Positions 8,678 to 16,605 of a stretch of DNA of 64,000 bases are shown piece by piece (the stretch's first letter is position 1; every line of letters begins with the position of its first letter). Location: assembly GCA_025359065.1 (NCBI GenBank), contig JANYHM010000059.1:62001-126000 (forward strand), written 5' to 3'. This DNA is from Synechococcales cyanobacterium GL140_1_metabinner_5_sub. GTDB lineage: Bacteria; Cyanobacteriota; Cyanobacteriia; Cyanobacteriales; Chamaesiphonaceae. Made by a program: the position numbers and the translations under genes. The notes below the pieces were generated by a model, which saw only the letters and a program-made list of their open reading frames with translations, did not search any database and was not told where the DNA came from.

Positions 8678-9133
8678 CTACTGTAGTGGTAAATATGGAA
8701 AAGCTGGATGCCAAGACATGGCAGCAGCCAATGTGTACAGGCCAAACAACCAAAAGAACATAGTGCTGGGCTTCACCTGACGATTTTTAAGTAATGGATA
8801 CAAAATCATTAGGCTCAGCAGCCAGCCAATCAACATGGCAGTTTCTTTGCCAGCATAGCTGCCAATGTTGCCCCACATGGGGTCAGGATTTACTGCCCCC
8901 GGAATCCAGCTTCCCAGGGTTTTTACCGTGCTTTCAAAACTTTTAGAGGTGTCTGAGATGTGATGAACTACCATCATTGTGACAGCTCCAACCCCGCCAC
9001 TAATTAATAGTGCTGCTGCCGAACCAGAAGTATCAGGCGGATTTTTGGAGCCATTCTTAATAAAACCAGGAAAATTGCGCAACCCAGTCCATAGTGATTG
9101 GTAGAAGGGTTTAGCGCTAGCAGAATTTCTCAT
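8678..9133 (-). CDS. Uncharacterised membrane protein with His pair
   Basis: 151 residues, AAGG upstream of ATG at 9133. Three hydrophobic segments: about 40-58 (ending VVHH, H57/H58), 97-113 and 124-140 (ending near H142). The soluble loop 60-95 is likely extracytoplasmic. Membrane-embedded histidines at segment ends would fit haem or metal ligation but I do not recognise the family. It lies 26 nt downstream of the 209-residue membrane protein and 9 nt upstream of the 72-residue one; the three probably act together. Confidence 0.6.
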   Translation of the reverse strand: MRNSASAKPFYQSLWTGLRNFPGFIKNGSKNPPDTSGSAAALLISGGVGAVTMMVVHHISDTSKSFESTVKTLGSWIPGAVNPDPMWGNIGSYAGKETAMLIGWLLSLMILYPLLKNRQVKPSTMFFWLFGLYTLAAAMSWHPAFPYLPLQ

Positions 9134-9159
9134 TGTTAACCTTGATAGTTATTTAAAAT

Positions 9160-9789
9160 TTATAGTGCATGAACTTTAGCAATGCCCAGACCAGTCACAA
9201 AGCCCCCCATTCCAAAAAACATCATTCCCATTAGCGCTACGCAGGTAGCTGTCAAAACAGGCCGGTTTTTCTTTTCTAAAATACTGTCGCCATAGCTCCA
9301 CAAAATCCAGGCACAGGCCACACTCAAAGGGAGAGTGAATAAAACGCTGAATTCGTGATATTCCATAAACACATACTGCACCAGCGGCGAGTTGGTTTTT
9401 AGCCAAGCCCTAGCACCGCCATAGCTGGCATCTGCCCGATAGCGCATGTAGGCAAAATTACCACTGGCAATACCGAGAAAGGTAATTATGCTCGACCAAA
9501 AAGCTAAAGTCCGCACTGGTGGCAAGGCTTTGGCTGAGCCGCGCAGAAGAGGAAAAGCCAAGTGTCCGGTGTAAGCGACCACAATCGTGGTCAACATCGA
9601 AGCGCTGCCGTGTAAAAAGCCGATCGATCTTTGCCATGGACTGGGGTGAATGAGGTTTACAAGAGGCAAAAACATAAACATGCCTGCCGAGAGAATAGCC
9701 AAACCATAAACGCTGACTGTAGCGATATCTAACTGCCGGGGAAAGGTTTCTTCCGCTATCGGCTTAAATTCAGAATCAGTAACTTGCAT
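9160..9789 (-). CDS. Uncharacterised five-span membrane protein, His-rich helices
   Basis: 209 residues with about five membrane helices (roughly 22-48, 56-82, 92-115, 138-165, 176-203). Histidines sit in or at the ends of helices: H48, H60, H76, H145 and H207. Such paired His positions are what one sees in b-type haem membrane proteins, but no known cytochrome signature is present and this remains inference. The start at 9789 follows the hydrolase stop by one base, so translation is probably coupled. It diverges from the FTR1/multicopper-oxidase gene set, suggesting a part in metal or electron transfer at the membrane. Confidence 0.6.
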   Translation of the reverse strand: MQVTDSEFKPIAEETFPRQLDIATVSVYGLAILSAGMFMFLPLVNLIHPSPWQRSIGFLHGSASMLTTIVVAYTGHLAFPLLRGSAKALPPVRTLAFWSSIITFLGIASGNFAYMRYRADASYGGARAWLKTNSPLVQYVFMEYHEFSVLFTLPLSVACAWILWSYGDSILEKKNRPVLTATCVALMGMMFFGMGGFVTGLGIAKVHAL

Positions 9790-9790
9790 G

Positions 9791-10570
9791 TTATCTTCTT
9801 GCCTCCAAAGGTTGAGGTAACAAACAAGGCAGACTCTGGGAGGTGATCTTTCTCCAAAAATCTCGTATTTTTACGCCCAACGTCTCGGCGTGCTGATGAT
9901 GGAAAAAGTGACCGCCGGTAGGCTGATGCCAAAACTGATCTCCATTTTTGAGATAGTACAGCCATTCCGAAAAGATGTTGCCCATCAGTACCGGATCATC
10001 TACGGCTGCGCAAACCAGCAAGGGTTGGGCAATAGCACCTTGAACAAAAAATTCATCTTTTTTTAGCAGTGAGGTCTTGGAGGGAGCTTCTAATAAGTCA
10101 CGATCTAGCCTTTCGGCTAGGTGCTCAACGTAGCGCAGACAAGGAATACCCGAAATCCAACCTGCCACTAACTTCAGCACCGTATCTCGCTGACAATAAA
10201 TTATCGACAGTTGCTGATAGTAATAAGTTTGCCAGGTAATGCTGGGCTGAGCCGCCACACTAATTAACACCACCGAAGCTACGCGGCCAGGGTAGCAGCG
10301 AGCATAATTGAGCGCGAGTACCCCGCCCAATCCATGACCAATAATATGTAAGGGTCGATCGCTGGTTTGGATAAATTCATGAAGCAATTCCAAGGCAGCC
10401 TCTAAAGAACCAGGCTCATCAGGAGTCTGGGAATATTCCCAGTATTTCAGCGGAAACTCTTGGTCGAGTACACCCAATATGCGGCGATGAAAGCATTGCA
10501 AGCTAGGGCTGGTACTAATCCACAAAAACTGTCGGTCGCACAATGTCTCAGAAGGAGATTCACAAATCAT
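9791..10570 (-). CDS. Alpha/beta-fold hydrolase
   Basis: 259 residues from ATG at 10570; a TTG at 10594 would add 8. The sequence holds the classical nucleophile-elbow region 'HIIGHGLGGVLALNYA', but the central residue is His-Gly in G-H-G-L-G instead of the usual G-x-S-x-G: the position of the catalytic Ser is taken by His. Later 'PLLVCAAVDDPVL' and 'GGHFFHHQH' match the acid and His positions of the family. Either it uses other chemistry or it is a non-catalytic member. It heads a tight four-gene set with three membrane proteins and diverges from the iron-uptake genes. Confidence 0.7.
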   Translation of the reverse strand: MICESPSETLCDRQFLWISTSPSLQCFHRRILGVLDQEFPLKYWEYSQTPDEPGSLEAALELLHEFIQTSDRPLHIIGHGLGGVLALNYARCYPGRVASVVLISVAAQPSITWQTYYYQQLSIIYCQRDTVLKLVAGWISGIPCLRYVEHLAERLDRDLLEAPSKTSLLKKDEFFVQGAIAQPLLVCAAVDDPVLMGNIFSEWLYYLKNGDQFWHQPTGGHFFHHQHAETLGVKIRDFWRKITSQSLPCLLPQPLEARR

Positions 10571-10594
10571 AAGAATAAACGGGATGAAGGACAA

Positions 10595-10981
10595 AGTTTA
10601 AATGGCCATGTGTTGGCTAGAAGGGCTAACTGTGAGCCATGCCATCTTGAAGCTTATTGATAATCTCTAGCATCAAAGGATTAAGGGAATCCTAACATCT
10701 TATTGAAAATAAGTCTCATTAAAATTTAGAAATTAGATAGTTTTATATTATCAAATTAACTATTTAAACTCTGTTTTGCTGATATATCAAAGGAATAAAT
10801 ATGAGGGTATGGCAAGACTGATAGTGCCTATAAACTTTGTCTGTCAACAGTTATAGGCTTATGTATCTCGCTGTTCATCTTTGTCGATTGTGCAATCTGA
10901 AACACAAAATATCTCATTGACTCTCTGTCGCTAAAAAACAAATAAGTATTCTTCTCAATTAAATGTGGTAGCATCTTAGCC
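10595..10981. promoter_or_regulatory. Divergent regulatory region with candidate Fur box
   Basis: 387 nt between the hydrolase and porin genes, the only place for promoters of both sets. GAAAATAAGTCTCATTAAA at 10705-10723 matches the 19-bp Fur consensus at 12 of 19 positions by my count, a moderate match. A second element, GCCTATAA (10826-10833) with TTATAGGC (10851-10858), is an 8-bp inverted repeat with an 17-nt spacer nearer the porin gene. Both are inferred from sequence only. Confidence 0.4.
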
Positions 10982-12322
10982 ATGGTCAAAGACCAAAACT
11001 TACAAAAACTGTCAGTAATTTTTAGCATGTTTAAGTCAATATCTGCTCTAATCGTTACCGCAAGCTGCACTGCGGCGATTTTGCTTCTAGAAATGGGTGG
11101 TCGATCGCCTGCTGTGCAAGCGAAGCCATCGTCGGTTGAGGAAGCTCAATCTAGCCTAGAAGTATCAGCAACCAATTTCTTAGTCTCTGACAATCAGCTT
11201 TTTTCCAGTCAGCCAGCGGCTCTTGCAGCTCAGCCAGAGGGAAAACCAGCAGAAGCTCCTGCTAACCAGTTTTCGCTGACGACTAAGCTGCAAGGACAGG
11301 TGATTTTTGGTCTAACCAGTGGATTATCTGGCGATATTAGTAGAAATGCTGCCCTTGGTCAGCGGAGCCGCCTAGAGCTGGTGACTGGTTTGGGTAACGG
11401 TACTCTCACTACCAGGCTACAAATTGATGGCATGGGCACACCAAACTCTACTGTGCCAGCAGGCATAATTGATACTCCAGAAGGAGGGTCTTCTTTTGGG
11501 GTAAGCAAACCAAGCAGTCAGGTGAATCTTGACCTGCTGAAGTATGAGATGCCGATCGGAGCTAATACTCAACTTGTAGTAGCGGCTAATGCCGCTGGCG
11601 CTGATGATTTCACTGATTCTATCAACCCCTACTTTGATGGTGATGGTGCTAGTGGTTCAATATCGCGCTTTGGCAACCGGCCATCTATTTATTATTTGGT
11701 GTCTGGGGCTGGAGCTGGTATTCGGCACAAGTTTAGCCCCACAGTTGAAGGTAGCTTAGGGTATTTAACCAGCAATGCTAGCAGTCCTGCGTTGGGTAGT
11801 GGATTAGGTGGAGGTAGCTATGGGGCGATCGCTCAAATTACGTTGAACCCCAACGAAAATACCAAATTAGGGCTAACTTATGTAAATGCTCGTGATACAA
11901 CGCCCGGTACCGGTAGCACCAACGCTAATTCTAGTGGTTCCAATAGTATGTTTGGAGTACAGGGGTCATTTAAGGTAAGCCCCAAGCTCGCTTTGGGTGG
12001 CTGGGTTGGTTACAACAAAAACAGTGACGTAGCCGGAGATAAAGATATTTTAAATTGGGCAGTTACTGCGGCGTTTCCGGACTTGGGTGCGCCCGGTAAT
12101 TTGGGTGGACTGCTAGTTGGGCAAGAGCCTCGGGTTACAGGAGCAACTGGTACGGCTTTGACAGATACTGGTTCTTCATTGCATTTAGAAGGATTTTATC
12201 AAGTCAGGCTAAACGATAACCTCAGTATTACTCCTGGCTTAATTTATCTCACAGCCCCCGATCATAATAGTGCCAATGGCGGAGCCTTAATTGGCACAGT
12301 CAGAACCACCTTTAGTTTTTAA
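10982..12322 (+). CDS. Outer-membrane beta-barrel porin of the cyanobacterial iron-uptake-porin type, lacking an SLH domain
   Basis: 446 residues. An N-terminal signal region (hydrophobic stretch after residue 16, MFKSISALIVT..., which may be the true start at 11027) is followed by a Pro/Ala/Glu-rich linker and then alternating strands typical of the C-terminal barrel of cyanobacterial OprB/SomA-like 'iron uptake' porins (RSRLELVTGLGNGTLTTRL, NVDLLKYEM-like strands), ending in Phe (TTFSF). The usual N-terminal SLH domain that anchors these porins to peptidoglycan is absent, so it is shorter than the typical 500-600 residues. As first gene of the ferritin/oxidase/FTR1 set it is the likely outer-membrane entry step for iron. 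Confidence 0.72.
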   Translation: MVKDQNLQKLSVIFSMFKSISALIVTASCTAAILLLEMGGRSPAVQAKPSSVEEAQSSLEVSATNFLVSDNQLFSSQPAALAAQPEGKPAEAPANQFSLTTKLQGQVIFGLTSGLSGDISRNAALGQRSRLELVTGLGNGTLTTRLQIDGMGTPNSTVPAGIIDTPEGGSSFGVSKPSSQVNLDLLKYEMPIGANTQLVVAANAAGADDFTDSINPYFDGDGASGSISRFGNRPSIYYLVSGAGAGIRHKFSPTVEGSLGYLTSNASSPALGSGLGGGSYGAIAQITLNPNENTKLGLTYVNARDTTPGTGSTNANSSGSNSMFGVQGSFKVSPKLALGGWVGYNKNSDVAGDKDILNWAVTAAFPDLGAPGNLGGLLVGQEPRVTGATGTALTDTGSSLHLEGFYQVRLNDNLSITPGLIYLTAPDHNSANGGALIGTVRTTFSF

Positions 12323-12396
12323 TTGCTGAAATCTGTCTTTAAATCTGTCTTTGGACGTAAGCAGCTCCACGTTAATAAATCACTGAGTAAATTTAT

Positions 12397-13455
12397 ATGA
12401 AAAGACTGTATAAAAGAATAGCCTATGCGCTGATGGCTTTGTTGTTTGGCTTCATTGTCGCCTGTAACAATCCCACAGCCGATAAACCTCCTGAAAAGCC
12501 AGCGGCTGAAAGTAATTTATCAACAGATAAAAAACCGGACGATAAGTCAGCGACAGAAGCTAGTCCATCTGCTCATAGCGGCGGACACAGTATGGGTAAG
12601 AAAATTAATATCAACGATGCTATTCTTTCGGAATTAGATAAGCTGGAAGGTAAGCTGGGTATTCCATCGCTCTCCAACAAAATTCAGTCGAGTCGGCCAT
12701 ACACCAAAACTGAAGATTTAGTGAGCAAAAAGGTAATTGACCAGGCACAATTTGATCAGATCAAAGATATGGTGACGATTGAAGAGGTCAAATTAGTTGG
12801 TGAGGCTAAAGATATCGATTATATGATCAAGCTAGGTCTAATGAAAGGACATCTGATAGTTGCCAAAGAATTGATCGATTTGAAGAAAATAGAGCAGGCC
12901 GAACCGCATATTGGCCACCCAGTGGAAGAAATTTATGCTGACGTAGAAGAACAGCTCAATGAGCGTAAAGTAAAAGAATTTAAAACTCCATTGATTGCTT
13001 TACATGACCAAGTGAAAGCTGGTGGAAAAGACCTTGCTAAATTAGGTAATGACTTTAAAACTTCGATGAAGTCGATTGAAGATGCGATTGCTGGCTTGCC
13101 TGCTACTCAAAGAACTTCGCCCAAATTTGCACTGCAAGTAATTGCTGGCCTATTAGACAGCGCTAACTCTGAGTACACTGCTGCAATCGCCAATGGTAAA
13201 ATTGCTCAAGCCGTAGAATATCAAGATTCACGGGGCTTTGTGGTTTATAGTCAAGAACTATTTAAAGCCATTCAACCAGAGCTAATTAAAACCAATGCCT
13301 CTATTGCTACCAGCATTGCTAAATCTTTAGCCGATGTGGCTAAGGCTTGGCCAGCACCGATCCCCCCGGCTGCACCAGTACTACCTACTAGTGAAGTCTC
13401 TAAATTAGTGAAGTCGATCGAAAGCGAATCTGCTAAAATTACGCAACCTGCCTAG
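12397..13455 (+). CDS. Lipoprotein with helix-hairpin-helix domain, iron-cluster associated
   Basis: 352 residues. Lipobox IVAC with Cys23, then a low-complexity Pro/Lys/Glu linker and a His-containing segment (HSGGHSMG, about 60-67). Residues 68-130 read as two helix-hairpin-helix units of the ComEA kind (INDAILSELDKL, then YTKTEDLVSKKVI). The C-terminal 200 residues are all-helical, with GHLIV and HIGHPVEEIY motifs that recall the His/Glu-bearing helical domain of EfeO/imelysin proteins, though I cannot prove that link. Placed between porin and ferritin-like genes, a periplasmic iron-binding or scaffold role is reasonable. No SD is obvious. Confidence 0.6.
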   Translation: MKRLYKRIAYALMALLFGFIVACNNPTADKPPEKPAAESNLSTDKKPDDKSATEASPSAHSGGHSMGKKININDAILSELDKLEGKLGIPSLSNKIQSSRPYTKTEDLVSKKVIDQAQFDQIKDMVTIEEVKLVGEAKDIDYMIKLGLMKGHLIVAKELIDLKKIEQAEPHIGHPVEEIYADVEEQLNERKVKEFKTPLIALHDQVKAGGKDLAKLGNDFKTSMKSIEDAIAGLPATQRTSPKFALQVIAGLLDSANSEYTAAIANGKIAQAVEYQDSRGFVVYSQELFKAIQPELIKTNASIATSIAKSLADVAKAWPAPIPPAAPVLPTSEVSKLVKSIESESAKITQPA

Positions 13456-13479
13456 TTCATGCTCTCATCCTTATTAATA

Positions 13480-13914
13480 ATGAAAGATCTAAATTCTGAA
13501 ACCACTATCGACACCCTACGCACCATTATGGAGTTTGAGTTAGCGGGAGTAGTCCGCTATACCCATTATTCTTTGATGGTGACAGGGCCAAATCGGATTC
13601 CAATTGTAGAATTTTTTAAAGCTCAGGCGATCGAGTCACTGACTCATGCTCAACAAGTCGGTGAAATCCTCACTGGCTTGGAGGGTCATCCTTCCTTGAG
13701 CATTGCCCCCATGGAAGAAACTTATAAGCATGCAGTCAAAGATATTTTGGAAGAAAGCCTTTCTCACGAAAAGAAGGCTTTAGGTCTCTATAAGCAGCTA
13801 TTAGATATCGTAGAAGATTCTAGCGTCTACTTAGAAGAGTTTGCCAGAACTATGATTGGTACTGAAGAGCTACATAACATTGAAATCAAAAAAATGCTGA
13901 GAGATTTTAGCTAA
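13480..13914 (+). CDS. Ferritin-like (bacterioferritin-type) protein
   Basis: 144 residues from ATG at 13480; the frame allows a start 7 codons earlier at 13459. Four-helix ferritin-like fold with the expected dinuclear-iron ligands: E18/E20 in helix 1, E52 with H56 (ESLTHAQ) in helix 2, E91/E92 in helix 3 and E130 with H132 in helix 4. This is the conserved cyanobacterial bacterioferritin-like family, a little shorter than classical Bfr. It sits immediately upstream of the ferredoxin-like gene and within the FTR1 set, so storage or handling of newly imported iron is likely. Confidence 0.8.
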   Translation: MKDLNSETTIDTLRTIMEFELAGVVRYTHYSLMVTGPNRIPIVEFFKAQAIESLTHAQQVGEILTGLEGHPSLSIAPMEETYKHAVKDILEESLSHEKKALGLYKQLLDIVEDSSVYLEEFARTMIGTEELHNIEIKKMLRDFS

Positions 13915-13920
13915 ACAATT

Positions 13921-14487
13921 ATGTTAAAAAAACTAGAAGGGAGTTTTTTGCGGTGGCAGCGGTCTGAATCTGGCAAGCTAAACAGCATTCAGATTCAGAC
14001 CAGCACAATTATTCAGTCAGTACACGTAAATAAAGATCTGCGCGTGCTGCTACATGATCTACTTATTCCTAATGTTACTATTTCGTTACAGGTCAAAGTA
14101 AAAAAAAGGCGAATGACGGCTAAATTTGTGGTTTTAACGCCTCGCTGTGATCTCACAATTGACCGCAAAATGATTCCTAAGCCAATTGAAGTTAAAGTTT
14201 GTAGCAGTAAACATTGCTGCAAGAATGGCAGCAAAGATATTTGTAAATCTTTAGAGCAGTTGCAATTAGATAGTAACATCGGTGTTCAAATCAGTAAGGT
14301 TGGCTGTATGGGCAACTGTAAAAATGCTCCAGCAATTAAAATTGATGGTCATAAGCATCAGAAGCTCTCACCGGCATCTGCCGTCGCTTTGGTTAAAAAA
14401 ATGTGGTGCAAACTCCAGCCTCATCCACGTAATGACTCTGAAAAAGAATTGCCTATGAGACAAATAGCACCGACGACTGGTTTCTAA
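13921..14487 (+). CDS. (2Fe-2S) ferredoxin domain protein, thioredoxin-like
   Basis: 188 residues. The C-terminal half (about 90-165) is a thioredoxin-like [2Fe-2S] ferredoxin: C94 and C99 (C-x4-C) plus C129 and C133 (C-x3-C, VGCMGNCKNAP) are the cluster ligands; C100 and C108 are extra. The N-terminal 85 residues form a basic beta-rich region seen in cyanobacterial proteins of this kind. It starts 6 nt after the ferritin-like stop and ends 3 nt before the multicopper oxidase, so the genes are co-transcribed. An electron carrier for iron release or reduction at the ferritin or membrane step is a fair inference. Confidence 0.75.
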   Translation: MLKKLEGSFLRWQRSESGKLNSIQIQTSTIIQSVHVNKDLRVLLHDLLIPNVTISLQVKVKKRRMTAKFVVLTPRCDLTIDRKMIPKPIEVKVCSSKHCCKNGSKDICKSLEQLQLDSNIGVQISKVGCMGNCKNAPAIKIDGHKHQKLSPASAVALVKKMWCKLQPHPRNDSEKELPMRQIAPTTGF

Positions 14488-14490
14488 TTT

Positions 14491-15474
14491 ATGTCTAATG
14501 ACGCGACTTCAAATTCATGGTCAAGGCGACAGATTCTACAGTGGGGCGGAGCGGTAGGGCTAAGCTTTGCAGCTAGTGCCGTAGCAATACGGGCTTTTAA
14601 TCGTCAGTCAGTGATTACTCCACCACCCATGCGAGACCTGGATGCAGAGAGTCCTGGCTTTTTGCCCGTAAAGTTTCTGCGCAGCTTTGATTATGGCAAA
14701 GTGGTCAAAGAAAATGGTCGCACGGTGAGAGAGTTTACTCTCAATGCTAAAACCACTCCGGTACAGCTTGATAAGGCAAACAGCTTTATTACCTGGAATC
14801 TCAATGGTCAGGTGCCTGCACCTACTCTACGGGCAACCCAGGGCGATCGAATTCGGATTGCGTTTTACAACCAGGCCGGACATGCTCACTCCCTGCATTT
14901 TCATGGCACTCACCCATCCAACATGGATGGCATTAAGCCCGTCAAACAAAGCAAAGTATTTATTTATGAGTTCGATGCTGAGCCTTACGGGGTGCATCCT
15001 TATCATTGTCATATTGAACCGGTCACTCGCCATATCGGCAAAGGACTATATGGAATGTTAATTGTTGATCCCCCTCAGCCGCGACCGCTCGCTGATGAAA
15101 TGGTACTGATTATGGGAGCCTATGATCTGGATGAAAATCGCCAAAATGAGCTATATGCCTTTAATGGTTTGCCCCATTATTATATGCACCATCCAATTCC
15201 AATTAAAAAAGATCGATTGGTACGCTTATATGTGCAAAATATGATTGAATTCGATGCCGCAGCTTCTTTTCATTTACATGCCAATATGTTTCAGGTATAT
15301 CCTACCGGACGAACAATCCATCCTGCTTTTGAAACTGACGTAATTACTATGGGGCCAGCCGAACGACATATTTTAGAGTTTAGCTATAAATATCCTGGCC
15401 AGTATATGTTTCATCCTCACCAAGACTATATGGCCTCTGCTGGTTGTATGGGAATATTTGATGTGATTTCTTAG
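14491..15474 (+). CDS. Two-domain multicopper oxidase, Tat-exported (probable ferroxidase)
   Basis: 327 residues. Twin-arginine signal SRRQILQWGG (11-20). Two cupredoxin domains with copper motifs: H136/H138 (LHFHGTH), H169-P-Y-H172-C173-H174, H261/H263 (HLHAN) and H308/H310 (HPHQD). In domain 1, C173, H181 and M189 complete a type 1 copper site; in domain 2 the equivalent Cys is replaced by Pro309, so only one T1 site is present, in the N-terminal domain. Such enzymes work as trimers with trinuclear centres between subunits. Its neighbour downstream is an FTR1 permease, so Fe2+ oxidation coupled to uptake is the best-supported role; a laccase or nitrite-reductase-like activity is not excluded. 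Confidence 0.85.
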   Translation: MSNDATSNSWSRRQILQWGGAVGLSFAASAVAIRAFNRQSVITPPPMRDLDAESPGFLPVKFLRSFDYGKVVKENGRTVREFTLNAKTTPVQLDKANSFITWNLNGQVPAPTLRATQGDRIRIAFYNQAGHAHSLHFHGTHPSNMDGIKPVKQSKVFIYEFDAEPYGVHPYHCHIEPVTRHIGKGLYGMLIVDPPQPRPLADEMVLIMGAYDLDENRQNELYAFNGLPHYYMHHPIPIKKDRLVRLYVQNMIEFDAAASFHLHANMFQVYPTGRTIHPAFETDVITMGPAERHILEFSYKYPGQYMFHPHQDYMASAGCMGIFDVIS

Positions 15475-15524
15475 CTGGCATTTTTCTGTTTGATAATTGT
15501 CCTTACACCTAACTACTTAATATT

Positions 15525-16478
15525 ATGGACTTACTCTCTGCCTTACCCACATTTATTCTGACTCTGCGCGAAGGAGTTGAGGCTGCCTTGGTAGTAGGAA
15601 TCGTCATGGCTTACCTAAAAAAATCAGGTCAGTCTTATTTGAAATCTTGGGTGTATTGGGCGATCGGGATAGGCATTGCCCTCAGTGCTGCTACTGGCGT
15701 AGCATTTCAGTGGATAATTCAGAATTTGGGCACAGCTAATCAGCAATATGCTAGCTCAATCGAACCAGCGATCGAAGGCTTTTTTGGCCTATTAGCAATT
15801 TTCATGCTGAGTTGGATGTTAATTTGGATGGCCAAGCACGCCAAAACTCTCAAGCAAGAAGTAGAAGGCGCAGTAGATAATGCTGTTCATGCCCAAGCCA
15901 AAAATGGCTGGCGAATATTTGGATTAGTTTTTTTTGCGATCATGCGAGAAGGCTTTGAAACCGTTCTATTTATTGCTTCTAAGCTTCAGCAAGGAGTTTT
16001 TCCAGCATTGGGAGCAGTGAGTGGAGTTGTAGCCGCAACTATTATTGGCATGTTGATGTTTAAGTGGGGCGTGCGGCTGAATATTCGCAGATTCTTTTCG
16101 ATTATGGGGATTTTACTACTTTTAATTATTGGTGGTTTAGTCGTAACTTCTTTAGCCAGATTTGATCAGGCTGTGGGGGCACTGGCTAGCTCTAGCCGAG
16201 AATCCCAGAGCATGTGTTTTTTCTATGAACGTTTTGCCAAACCGGCTGACAAAAATTGTATCTTGGGGCCGATGGTGTGGAATTTTAGTAAAGTAATGCC
16301 AGAAGAAACTTTCCCTGGCATAGTTTTTAGCTCTTTGCTGGGCTATGTGCAGCGACTATATTTAGTGCAGGCGATTGGCTATATTTTCTTTTTAGTGACA
16401 GTTGGCAGCTTGTATTTACAGCCTACCTGGCTGAAGAACCTAATTCCTAGTGGCAAGAGGTCTTTAAAGGGTGGTTAG
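15525..16478 (+). CDS. FTR1-family high-affinity iron permease
   Basis: 317 residues with about seven membrane helices. Carries the two REGxE iron-binding motifs of the FTR1/EfeU family: R15-E16-G-V-E19 near the N-terminus and R141-E142-G-F-E145 in the middle. In yeast the homologue works only with the multicopper oxidase Fet3; here the oxidase gene ends 50 nt upstream, so the pair is conserved in arrangement. Plasma-membrane location is expected. No EfeO/EfeB genes are present; the helical lipoprotein two to three genes upstream may take that place. Confidence 0.9.
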   Translation: MDLLSALPTFILTLREGVEAALVVGIVMAYLKKSGQSYLKSWVYWAIGIGIALSAATGVAFQWIIQNLGTANQQYASSIEPAIEGFFGLLAIFMLSWMLIWMAKHAKTLKQEVEGAVDNAVHAQAKNGWRIFGLVFFAIMREGFETVLFIASKLQQGVFPALGAVSGVVAATIIGMLMFKWGVRLNIRRFFSIMGILLLLIIGGLVVTSLARFDQAVGALASSSRESQSMCFFYERFAKPADKNCILGPMVWNFSKVMPEETFPGIVFSSLLGYVQRLYLVQAIGYIFFLVTVGSLYLQPTWLKNLIPSGKRSLKGG

Positions 16479-16502
16479 CTAATGAAACTGATTAGCTAAT
16501 CC
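16473..16502. terminator. Hairpin at the 3' end of the FTR1 gene
   Basis: TTAGCTAAT (16475-16483) pairs with ATTAGCTAA (16491-16499) around a 7-nt loop; the stop codon of the permease gene lies in the left arm. No T-run follows, so it may stabilise the mRNA end and is a weak terminator at best. Confidence 0.4.
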
Positions 16503-16605
16503 AGATGATGACTCATTTTGGTAAATTGCCGTATAAATGCGATCGCTAGCATTCCGACGCAGACTCTTGACGATCATCTGGAAACTCACGAATTAGTCAA
16601 GATAC

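Noticed and set aside
16501-16605. Missing helicase motifs V/VI in another frame after the NTPase stop
   Set aside because: No frame of the short gap resembles those motifs, so a simple frameshift does not explain the short C-terminus.
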